From NCBI GenBank assembly GCA_024639205.1, contig JAHEIV010000060.1, positions 1-10,776 of the forward strand: 10,776 nt of DNA. Direction: 5' to 3'. Every line of letters begins with the position of its first letter. The first letter of the stretch is position 1. The translations under genes were made by a program, and so were the position numbers. Shown piece by piece: positions 1-6,072 of this stretch. Under the pieces are notes generated by a model that did no database searches, was not told the DNA's origin, and worked only from the letters and a program-made list of their open reading frames with translations. The DNA is from Deltaproteobacteria bacterium (lineage in GTDB: Bacteria; Desulfobacterota; Desulfobacteria; Desulfobacterales; SG8-13).

Positions 1-2532
1 GAACCGGTGGAAATTCCCTATCACCCGGCCCGGGTGTTGATGCAGGATTTCACCGGCGTTCCGGCGGTTGTTGATCTGGCGGCCATGCGCGATGCGATGA
101 AGACTTTGGGCGGGGATCCGAAAAGAGTCAATCCCCTGGTTCCGGTCGATCTGATCGCCGATCACTCCGTTCAGGTGGACTGCTACGGCACCGAAGATGC
201 GGTGGTGCAAAACGTGGCCAAAGAATACGAGCGCAACAGTGAACGCTACGCTTTGCTGAAGTGGGCCCAGAGAAGCTTCGACAACTTCAAGGTGGTCCCG
301 CCCCGATCGGGCATCTGCCACCAGGTCAACCTGGAGTATCTCGGACAGGTGGTGATCGCAGACAAACAAGGCCGCAAGACGATCGCCTATCCGGACACCC
401 TGGTGGGACTTGATTCCCACACCACCATGATCGACGCCCTCGGGGTAATGGGCTGGGGGGTGGGTGGCATCGAGGCCGAGGCGGTCATGCTGGGACAGCC
501 TTACTACATGACCATTCCCCAGGTGATCGGTGTGAAGATGACCGGCTGTTTGCTGCCGGGGGTGACCGCCACGGACCTGGTGCTCACGGTTACCGAGATG
601 CTCAGAACTTACGGCGTGGTGGAAAAGTTCGTGGAATACTTCGGCCCGGGACTCAAAACCCTTTCCATTCCCGATCGGGCCACCATCTCCAACATGACAC
701 CGGAATACGGAGCCACCCTCGGCATCTTTCCGGTGGATGAAAAAACCATCGAATACTTACAGATGACCAATCGCAAGGAGCAGGCCGCTTTGGTGGAAGC
801 CTATACCAAGGCCAACGGACTGTTTTACACCGACGACCAGCACCCCGAGTACACCGATGTGCTGGAGCTGGATCTGTCCTCGGTGGAGCCCTGCGTATCC
901 GGGCCGGCCCGGCCCCAGGATCGCATTGCGTTGAAAAACCTGAAGAAAAAGTTTGCCGGTATTCTCGGCTGCGACTATGAACGCGACACCGAGCTTGCGA
1001 ACATCTCCCAGTTCCATGAAGAGTCCGGCAGTCAGACCACCCGGGCCACCAAGTGCCTGCCGCTGACCGAATACCACTGCGACCTGGAGCTGGACGGCAC
1101 CCCGGTCAAGATCGGCAACGGCAGCATCGTCATCGCAGCGATCACCTCCTGCACCAACACCTCCAACCCGTCCGTGCTGCTGGGCGCCGGACTGCTGGCC
1201 CGCAATGCCGTCCGCCGGGGTCTGAAAGTGCCCCCGTATGTCAAAACCTCGCTGGCACCGGGCTCCAAGGTGGTGATCCAGTACCTGGAAGATGCCGGAA
1301 TGATGCCCTACCTGGAAGCGCTGGGGTTCCACCTGGCGGCTTTCGGCTGCACCACCTGCATCGGCAACAGCGGTCCGCTGCACGCGGAGATCGAAAAAGC
1401 CATTGCCGACAACGATCTGAACGTGGCCGCCGTGCTCTCGGGCAACCGCAACTTCGAAGCCCGCATCCATCAGATGATCAAGTCGAATTTTCTGGCTTCG
1501 CCGATGCTTGTGGTGGCCTTTGCCCTGGCCGGTCACATCGACATCGACCTGGGCTACGAGCCGGTGGGGCTGGATCCCAACGGCCGGCCGGTATACCTGG
1601 ACGACATCTGGCCCAAAAATGAAGAGATCGAAGCGTTGGTCTCCAAACATGTGAAAAATGAGTTTTTCAAACTCGAATACGGGCGTATTTTTGACGGCGA
1701 CGAGTTCTGGCGAGCACTGCCCGATGTGAAAAGCGTCACCTATGCCTGGGACGAGCAGTCCACCTATATCAAAAATCCTCCGTATTTCGAAAATTTCGAT
1801 CTGCAGGCATCCAAGACCACCGATGTCGAAGGCGCCCGGGTCCTGGCGGTGGTGGGTGACACGGTTACCACCGATCACATCTCTCCGGCCGGGGCGATTC
1901 CCAAAGAATATCCGGCCGGTAAATACCTGATTTCCAAGGGGGTCGAGCCGGCCCAATTTAACTCTTACGGGTCGCGGCGCGGCAACCACGAAGTAATGAT
2001 GCGCGGCACCTTCGGCAATATCCGTTTGAAGAACCAAATGGTGGGTGCCAAGGAGGGCAGTTACACCGTCCGGTTTCCCGAGGGCAACGAAGCGTACATT
2101 TACGACGCGGCCATGGCATACCAGTCGCAAAACGTTCCCCTGGTGGTGCTGGGAGGCACCGAGTACGGGGCCGGCTCTTCACGGGACTGGGCGGCCAAAG
2201 GCTCCAGCCTGCTGGGCGTGCGGGCGGTGATCACCTGTTCCTTCGAACGGATTCATCGCAGCAACCTGATCGGCATGGGCGTGCTGCCGTTGGTGTTCAA
2301 ACCCGAAGAGAGCGTGGAAAGTCTCGGACTGGACGGCTCCGAAACGTTTTTCATCGGCGGCATAGCCGACATCACCCCGCGCAAAATGCTGCCGGTAAAA
2401 GCGGTCAAGACCGACGGGCGGGAAATCGAGTTCGAGGCCCTTGCCCGGCTCGACACGGACGTAGAGGTGGATTACTTCAGAAGCGGCGGTATCCTGCCTT
2501 ACGTGCTGCGCAAGATGATAAAGAAAAGCTAA
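1..2532 (+). CDS. acnA: Aconitate hydratase AcnA (5' end outside window)
   Basis: Interconverts citrate and isocitrate through cis-aconitate in the cytoplasmic TCA cycle. The frame is open from base 1, and the first residues match the E. coli AcnA sequence at about residue 77, so roughly 75-80 N-terminal residues are missing; the GTG at 7 is internal, not a start. Visible hallmarks are the active-site DSHTT (412-426), the cluster cysteine in ITSCTNT (1150-1152), the cysteine pair in GCTTCIGNSG (1348-1350 and 1357-1359) that completes the three [4Fe-4S] ligands, the swivel-domain motifs TTDHISPAG and SYGSRRGNHEVMMRG, and the catalytic serine region GSSRDWAAKG near 2173. The C-terminus is complete and ends at TAA 2530. 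All key residues are intact, so the enzyme should be active. The family assignment to the AcnA/IRP1 branch rather than AcnB is clear from domain order. A gap of 497 bases separates it from the pilus operon. Confidence 0.97.
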   Translation, partial: EPVEIPYHPARVLMQDFTGVPAVVDLAAMRDAMKTLGGDPKRVNPLVPVDLIADHSVQVDCYGTEDAVVQNVAKEYERNSERYALLKWAQRSFDNFKVVPPRSGICHQVNLEYLGQVVIADKQGRKTIAYPDTLVGLDSHTTMIDALGVMGWGVGGIEAEAVMLGQPYYMTIPQVIGVKMTGCLLPGVTATDLVLTVTEMLRTYGVVEKFVEYFGPGLKTLSIPDRATISNMTPEYGATLGIFPVDEKTIEYLQMTNRKEQAALVEAYTKANGLFYTDDQHPEYTDVLELDLSSVEPCVSGPARPQDRIALKNLKKKFAGILGCDYERDTELANISQFHEESGSQTTRATKCLPLTEYHCDLELDGTPVKIGNGSIVIAAITSCTNTSNPSVLLGAGLLARNAVRRGLKVPPYVKTSLAPGSKVVIQYLEDAGMMPYLEALGFHLAAFGCTTCIGNSGPLHAEIEKAIADNDLNVAAVLSGNRNFEARIHQMIKSNFLASPMLVVAFALAGHIDIDLGYEPVGLDPNGRPVYLDDIWPKNEEIEALVSKHVKNEFFKLEYGRIFDGDEFWRALPDVKSVTYAWDEQSTYIKNPPYFENFDLQASKTTDVEGARVLAVVGDTVTTDHISPAGAIPKEYPAGKYLISKGVEPAQFNSYGSRRGNHEVMMRGTFGNIRLKNQMVGAKEGSYTVRFPEGNEAYIYDAAMAYQSQNVPLVVLGGTEYGAGSSRDWAAKGSSLLGVRAVITCSFERIHRSNLIGMGVLPLVFKPEESVESLGLDGSETFFIGGIADITPRKMLPVKAVKTDGREIEFEALARLDTDVEVDYFRSGGILPYVLRKMIKKS

Positions 2533-2549
2533 ATCATCCTTAGACGCAG

Positions 2550-2618
2550 CCGGTTTTGTCGATCGAAACCGGGTCCCCACCCAGGGGGGAGATGATCCAA
2601 TTTCCCCTGGTTGGGGCC
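2550..2618 (+). terminator. Tandem inverted repeats after acnA, possible transcription end
   Basis: Two strong stem-loops lie 18 bases after the aconitase stop. The first pairs CCGGTTTTG (2550-2558) with CGAAACCGG (2564-2572), including one G-T wobble, around a five-base loop. The second pairs 2572-2577 with 2613-2618 and 2581-2587 with 2604-2610, with a small internal loop between the two stems. They share base 2572, so they would stack or compete. Neither is followed by a run of T, so a classical factor-independent terminator is not supported; they may instead be a Rho-type end or a 3' stabiliser of the acnA mRNA. The pairing is seen in the sequence; the role is inference. Confidence 0.35.
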
Positions 2619-2880
2619 AGGATCTAAATAACTCACCACATTTCAAGGACTTTATTCCCATCAGCGTCAAAAATCCTTTCCTGCCTGTCAACGCCTTGGC
2701 GTAGGAAATACTCCCGCCTGCCCAAATTTATTCCATACGAACCGACATCCGGTCTGTTTTTCATTTTGCGCCGGCAGAACCCGGCAACCGTGCGAGCCCC
2801 TGCAGGCGCTGAATTGGAAGAAACGACGAGACGGTATCCGGATGTTGCGATGTTCAGGCCAAACTCGATTCATCATCGGT

Positions 2881-2896
2881 TGGCACATCTGTTGCT
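2881..2896 (+). promoter_or_regulatory. Sigma-54 (RpoN) -24/-12 promoter for the pilus operon
   Basis: TGGCAC (2881-2886), five bases, then TTGCT (2892-2896). This matches the sigma-54 consensus TGGCACG-N4-TTGCW at every position except the seventh, where A replaces G. The invariant GG (2882-2883) and GC (2894-2895) have the required spacing, putting the transcription start near 2907 and giving a leader of about 123 nt before the prepilin start codon. Pilin genes in several proteobacteria (for example PilR-controlled pilA) are known to use sigma-54, so the context fits well. Activation would require an enhancer-binding protein encoded elsewhere. The two ATCCGG copies upstream are possible but unproven binding sites for it. 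Confidence 0.75.
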
Positions 2897-2908
2897 TCCA
2901 TTGGGATC

Positions 2909-2922
2909 GGTCAGAAATGACC
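2909..2922 (+). promoter_or_regulatory. GAAA-capped stem-loop at the 5' end of the pilin leader
   Basis: GGTCA (2909-2913) and TGACC (2918-2922) pair perfectly around GAAA, a GNRA-type tetraloop. The stem would start two or three bases after the predicted sigma-54 transcription start. A hairpin at the extreme 5' end of an mRNA is known to shield transcripts from decay (as for ompA), which would suit a highly expressed pilin message. The pairing is visible; the protective role is inference and depends on the start-site prediction. Confidence 0.4.
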
Positions 2923-2960
2923 CGTGTGTGGTTCCAAAAACAAAGGAATGGCCACCGGTT

Positions 2961-3011
2961 TCCTGCGCGCTAAAACATGGGGCAGGACGGCGGCAATAAT
3001 CGCTATCCTGC
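2961..3011 (+). promoter_or_regulatory. Three-part leader element with mutually exclusive stems
   Basis: GCAGGA (2982-2987) is complementary to TCCTGC upstream (2961-2966) and to an identical TCCTGC downstream (3006-3011). Only one 6-bp stem can form at a time. The upstream stem can be extended by CCG (2955-2957) with CGG (2988-2990) across a three-base bulge. The downstream stem ends six bases before the prepilin ribosome binding site GGGGAG (3018-3023). This layout resembles attenuators or translational switches, but no ligand domain is recognised and the Shine-Dalgarno bases are not themselves paired. Confidence 0.35.
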
Positions 3012-3029
3012 ATTAATGGGGAGTGTATC

Positions 3030-3686
3030 ATGACGGAAATCAAAAAACGGAGCGGCCAAAACCTGACCGCAGACAACCGGGGTTTCACCCTGATCGAGAT
3101 GGCCATCGTGCTGATTATTATCGGCATCATCATCGGTGCGGTCGTCAAGGGCAAGGATCTGATTCGCGGCAGTGAACAAAAGAAAATCTACTCTCAGTTT
3201 CTGAGCGAGTGGCGCACGGCCTATCTGCACTTTTACGATCGCACCGGTGGGGTGCTGGGGGATACCAACAGTGACGGCCGCGCGGACTCCAACCCGGGTC
3301 GACGGGGAAATCCGCCCACCGATCAGGGAAGAGACGCCCTTGTCAGCGGCGATATCGATCATAAGCCGCCGAAATACTACGGACTGGCGCAGGTGGGTCT
3401 CCAATCGCCCAAGACCAACACCGACAAGGCCTGGAAGTACCGGTACTCGGACAGTAACGGCGGCGCCCATGAGCTGATCCTGTCCTTTGATTTTGATGAA
3501 AAGGAAAAATACAATTTCATGAGAGTGGATAACATCCCCAACGAGCTGTGCATCGCCATCGACGCGCTGGTGGACGGCAAGGCCGACGGCAGCGTCGGGG
3601 ATTTTATCGGCGACATTGCCGGGGGGGGCGCCTGGGGCGCGACGCCGACCGACGCATCGGTTGCACGCTGGAAGATGGATTTCTGA
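3030..3686 (+). CDS. Type IV prepilin (MSHA-like major pilin candidate)
   Basis: Structural subunit of a type IV pilus or related pseudopilus. The 218-residue precursor has an 18-residue basic leader ending in RG, followed by the class III signal FTLIE. Prepilin peptidase should cut between G18 and F19, leaving a 200-residue mature protein with the conserved Glu at position 5. The hydrophobic helix spans about residues 19-40 and the rest is a soluble globular head. The head has a D-x-N-x-D-G-x-x-x-D run at residues 78-86 resembling a calcium-binding loop and a second DGKADG stretch near 182. There is one cysteine (C174), so the usual C-terminal disulfide loop is absent. The start ATG 3030 has GGGGAG six bases upstream. 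It is the first gene after the sigma-54 promoter and the only pilin here, so it is probably the main subunit. A run of eight G (3621-3628) lies near the 3' end. Confidence 0.9.
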   Translation: MTEIKKRSGQNLTADNRGFTLIEMAIVLIIIGIIIGAVVKGKDLIRGSEQKKIYSQFLSEWRTAYLHFYDRTGGVLGDTNSDGRADSNPGRRGNPPTDQGRDALVSGDIDHKPPKYYGLAQVGLQSPKTNTDKAWKYRYSDSNGGAHELILSFDFDEKEKYNFMRVDNIPNELCIAIDALVDGKADGSVGDFIGDIAGGGAWGATPTDASVARWKMDF

Positions 3687-3690
3687 AAAT

Positions 3691-3702
3691 CGGCGGCCGC
3701 CG
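3691..3702 (+). repeat. 12-bp perfect palindrome after the pilin gene
   Basis: CGGCGGCCGCCG reads the same on both strands and sits four bases after the pilin stop codon, inside the 27-base gap before the next gene. In RNA it gives a compact GC stem of four pairs with a four-base loop and no T run behind it. Its place, right after the most abundant product and before the machine genes, suits a 3' stabiliser or partial terminator that sets pilin expression above the rest. That role is inference. Confidence 0.4.
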
Positions 3703-3713
3703 CGGGGCGATCA

Positions 3714-4223
3714 ATGCTGATGGAAAGGGAGCGTATGGTTCGATCACCGGTCACAACACTGCTGTCGGCAATCATTTTTCTGGTTGCCGCTTTCACCTTT
3801 TGGGGCGCGTATGGCACCTATCGCGGCGAAACCCGAAAGATGGAAAGCCTTCAGGTGCGCGGCAACTTGATGGCGCGACACCAGCAACGGTTCGAGCAGC
3901 AGCAGCAGGTCATCGATAACCTGGACGGTTTTGTCGCCGAGACAGCCAGGCTGGGACTGGATCCTGGAAACTGGGAAACTTACGATGTCCAAATACAGGA
4001 AGTGGTGTCGTTTTCCGAAATGAAACGCATTGTCAACCAGTGCGTCAACACAACGGCTTACTATTTCAAGCCCGAGTCTCTGGAGGCAAAGAAAAAGGTC
4101 AGAAACCCGAAGAAAATCTTAACCCGTCCGGCAGATACCCTTGCCGAGGAAGAATTGCCCGACACCGATGAGGGCGATATCCTGTTGAATCTGCGGGGCA
4201 CATTTGTGGTGAAGCATAAGTGA
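3714..4223 (+). CDS. Small inner-membrane coiled-coil protein, possibly PilO/GspM-like
   Basis: I do not recognise the family with confidence. The 169-residue protein has a short basic N-terminus, one membrane helix at about residues 13-34, then a Gln- and Arg-rich stretch (about 38-70) likely to form a coiled coil, and a C-terminal domain ending in a strand-like segment (DILLNLRGTFVVKHK). A short cytoplasmic tail, one helix and a coiled coil leading into a small periplasmic domain is the general plan of PilO, GspM and MshJ, which pair with PilN/GspL proteins; the next gene encodes such a partner. Three starts are possible: ATG 3714 (GGGG 6 bases upstream), ATG 3720, and ATG 3735 (AGGGAG only 3 bases upstream). 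The last would give a more typical tail length. The stop overlaps the next start as TGATG, implying coupled translation. The position supports an alignment-complex role; the PilO label is inference. Confidence 0.75.
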   Translation: MLMERERMVRSPVTTLLSAIIFLVAAFTFWGAYGTYRGETRKMESLQVRGNLMARHQQRFEQQQQVIDNLDGFVAETARLGLDPGNWETYDVQIQEVVSFSEMKRIVNQCVNTTAYYFKPESLEAKKKVRNPKKILTRPADTLAEEELPDTDEGDILLNLRGTFVVKHK

Positions 4224-5515
4224 TGATCAGAAATCCCCGACATATCGCCATTGAACTGGACGGTGCCCTGTACCGCTATGACGGGCAAAGGCTCGAGACG
4301 ATTTCCAGCCTCAAGGATCTGTCCGGTGACATCTGGCTGCTGACCGATTTGCAGGACGCCATTTCCCGGCATATGAGCGTCGAAGCGGCCCATAATTACG
4401 TGGACGTCATATTGCGCAAGAAAATGCAGGAATCCGGTGAGTTCGATGACTCGGTCAGCATCATCTCTCACTGGAAGAAAAAGAAAAGCCGGCATACGAC
4501 CGAGGTTTCTTTTACCGCCCTTTCTGCGCGAAAGTTTCGCTACTACACCGATCTGGCCGAGGGCCACGGCGACGCGGTGCTGCTGTTTCCGCTGTACGCG
4601 GTTTTACTCCGAGCGCTGAAAACCATACGCTCAAAAGAACCGGTGGCGGTCGTTTTCCAGCACAACCGCTTTGCCGACATCATTGTCGGATCGAAAAACC
4701 AGGTATTTTACATCAACCGCTGCGTGGCATTCGACACCAGTGAGGAGCAACTGATCCGGCTGTGGGACACGGTAAAGGCCGAGCTGGTCTCCGTGCGCCA
4801 GGAGCAACGGCTGGAGCTGAACAATGTGTTCGTTATGGACTGGATCGACAGCATCGATCTGCCGAGCCATACGGACGAGTCGGGGCTGAAATGGAGCCGT
4901 CTGCCGGGTGCCCCGGTCATCTTCAACGATAAGCGCCTGCAGGTGTCCTTGTTGCCGGTATTGAAAGCGCTGTCGGTAGTTGACAGTGCCTCGACACCGG
5001 TGCAAAAGGCCTGTTTCTTCACCCGGCAGATGGCACCGGTGCTCAACGCACTGCTGCTGACCGCCGCGCTTTTTTTGGCCTGCGGCTATTGGTATTTTCA
5101 GCATCGCAGCGACCAGCTCGGCAACCGGATCACATCGCTGCGGGGTCAGCTGGTTCGCATGCAGGCCCGGCAACCGGAGCAATTCAACCGGGAAGCGTTC
5201 GACCGCACACTGGGATTTGTCCGGGATCTCGCATCCTATCGAAACGTGCCGTCTTACCGCGATATCATTGCCGATCTTTCTTCCGGGGTGCCCGAGCAGA
5301 TGAAACTGGAAATCCTGAAGATCAATTACCGGTCCGGAGAAATACAGGTGGAAGTGTTCGGACACATTCAGGCGCCGTTTAAGACGGCCCACACCGATTA
5401 CCAGGGCCTGATCCGGACGCTGAAGCAAAAAAAGTACGTTATCGAAAGTAACCGTTTCGACACGGATATCAGAGATTCACAGTTTTTACTGAAGTTCAAA
5501 AGGAAATTTGGATGA
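4223..5515 (+). CDS. PilM/GspL-like plus PilN-like bitopic alignment protein (MshI-type)
   Basis: Likely an inner-membrane alignment-complex protein that links the cytoplasmic motor to the periplasmic parts. The first 270 or so residues are soluble and show alternating strands and helices, with an opening (IAIELDGALYRYDG) like the actin-like fold of PilM, GspL and MshI. One membrane helix follows at about residues 272-292, then a short coiled coil (295-315), then a periplasmic domain of about 90 residues (340-430) with the PilN/GspL alternation of strands and helices and a basic C-terminus. The overall plan, cytoplasmic actin-like domain, one helix and ferredoxin-like periplasmic domain, is that of GspL. 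The start ATG 4223 overlaps the previous stop by one base; a GTG at 4220 would add one residue. The stop overlaps the next start as ATGA. No intact ATP-binding signature of PilM is evident. The assignment rests on architecture and context more than on sharp motifs. Confidence 0.75.
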   Translation: MIRNPRHIAIELDGALYRYDGQRLETISSLKDLSGDIWLLTDLQDAISRHMSVEAAHNYVDVILRKKMQESGEFDDSVSIISHWKKKKSRHTTEVSFTALSARKFRYYTDLAEGHGDAVLLFPLYAVLLRALKTIRSKEPVAVVFQHNRFADIIVGSKNQVFYINRCVAFDTSEEQLIRLWDTVKAELVSVRQEQRLELNNVFVMDWIDSIDLPSHTDESGLKWSRLPGAPVIFNDKRLQVSLLPVLKALSVVDSASTPVQKACFFTRQMAPVLNALLLTAALFLACGYWYFQHRSDQLGNRITSLRGQLVRMQARQPEQFNREAFDRTLGFVRDLASYRNVPSYRDIIADLSSGVPEQMKLEILKINYRSGEIQVEVFGHIQAPFKTAHTDYQGLIRTLKQKKYVIESNRFDTDIRDSQFLLKFKRKFG

Positions 5516-6072
5516 GAAGCAAATACTCCGGGTTTTTTTCCGCAGGGATCTTCGCGTTGGCGGCCGGAATCACCGCCGTCTACGGCTTTCAGGATTTTCA
5601 GCCGCAACAACCGAAGGTCAGGTTCAGAAAGACCGCGGTTGCACCGCAAGCCAACTTGCCGGACGAATCGGAACTCAAAGAGGTCGATGCGCTTCGCAAG
5701 GGGCTGGCAGAACTTGTCGCCCTGCCGGCGCCCGAAGAAGACATCGTCAATTTGATTGCGCTGGGGCAGCCGCCGGATCCGGCAACCGCAACCTTCGACC
5801 CGGCAGAAGAAAACGGCCGGGATTCTCATATGGGGTATCTGCTGACGCTGGTGTTTTGTTCGCAGAACAAGAATTTTTGTATTATCGACGGTCGCTTTAC
5901 CACCGAAGGCGGGCAGCTGCCCGATGGCGCCGCAATCGTGCGAATTGAACCCCATCGGGTTTTGTTGAAAAAGGGCGGTGCGTCCTATTGGGTATACCCG
6001 GACAGAAATAAACTCTTCTCCGGCAAAACCGCCGGGAAGATGAAGGACGGCACGCATATGGAGGTGAGATGA
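5512..6072 (+). CDS. PilP/GspC/MshK-like periplasmic protein
   Basis: Likely bridges the inner-membrane alignment complex and the secretin. The 186-residue protein has an N-terminal hydrophobic segment (about residues 8-26) that is either a membrane anchor or signal peptide, with no lipobox cysteine. A flexible acidic, Pro-rich linker follows (about 27-105). The C-terminal domain (about 108-170) carries the pattern of the PilP/GspC homology region: a hydrophobic strand (YLLTLVFCS), a CIIDGR turn, then EGGQLPDGAAIVRIEPHRVLL. This resembles the 'ING...EGD.L.DG..V..I....V.L' signature of the family. Two cysteines (C115 and C122) lie within it and could form a disulfide. The start ATG 5512 overlaps the previous stop by four bases, with AGGA eight bases upstream. 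Its place directly before the secretin gene matches pilP-pilQ and mshK-mshL order. Confidence 0.75.
   Translation: MRSKYSGFFSAGIFALAAGITAVYGFQDFQPQQPKVRFRKTAVAPQANLPDESELKEVDALRKGLAELVALPAPEEDIVNLIALGQPPDPATATFDPAEENGRDSHMGYLLTLVFCSQNKNFCIIDGRFTTEGGQLPDGAAIVRIEPHRVLLKKGGASYWVYPDRNKLFSGKTAGKMKDGTHMEVR

Larger units (their letters stand above)
2533..3029. other. Intergenic region between acnA and the pilus operon
   Basis: These 497 bases hold no convincing gene on either strand. The open frames here are short, lack ribosome binding sites, and one (2766-2999) runs straight through the promoter described below. The region contains the post-acnA inverted repeats (2550-2618), two copies of ATCCGG (2747-2752 and 2836-2841) upstream of the promoter, the sigma-54 promoter (2881-2895) and a structured leader (about 2907-3029). 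I looked for a GEMM-type cyclic-di-GMP riboswitch and did not see its conserved core. Confidence 0.8.

Noticed and set aside
757..2130. 457-codon open frame on the minus strand opposite aconitase
   Set aside because: It lies wholly within a clearly functional acnA gene, its translation is rich in Gly, Val, Gln and His as expected for an antisense of GC-rich code, and no domain is recognisable.
2738..2765. Factor-independent terminator: ACCG/CGGT stem (2741-2753) before a T-rich stretch
   Set aside because: The stem has only four contiguous pairs and is about 200 bases after the acnA stop; too weak to call.
2845..2873. Sigma-70 type promoter with TTGCGA at 2845
   Set aside because: At 17 bases spacing the -10 would be ATTCAT, a poor match; the sigma-54 site just downstream is much better.
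2179..2888. Two minus-strand open frames (2179-2691 and 2688-2888) crossing the acnA end and the gap
   Set aside because: Composition is shadow-like, there is no ribosome site, and one overlaps the acnA C-terminal coding region.
2766..2999. 77-codon plus-strand open frame in the intergenic gap
   Set aside because: It runs through the sigma-54 promoter and leader hairpins, has no ribosome site and no recognisable protein pattern.
2533..3029. GEMM-type cyclic-di-GMP riboswitch before the pilin
   Set aside because: Suspected because such riboswitches precede pilin genes in related bacteria, but the conserved core segments (such as the GCAAA-containing loop strands) are not present.
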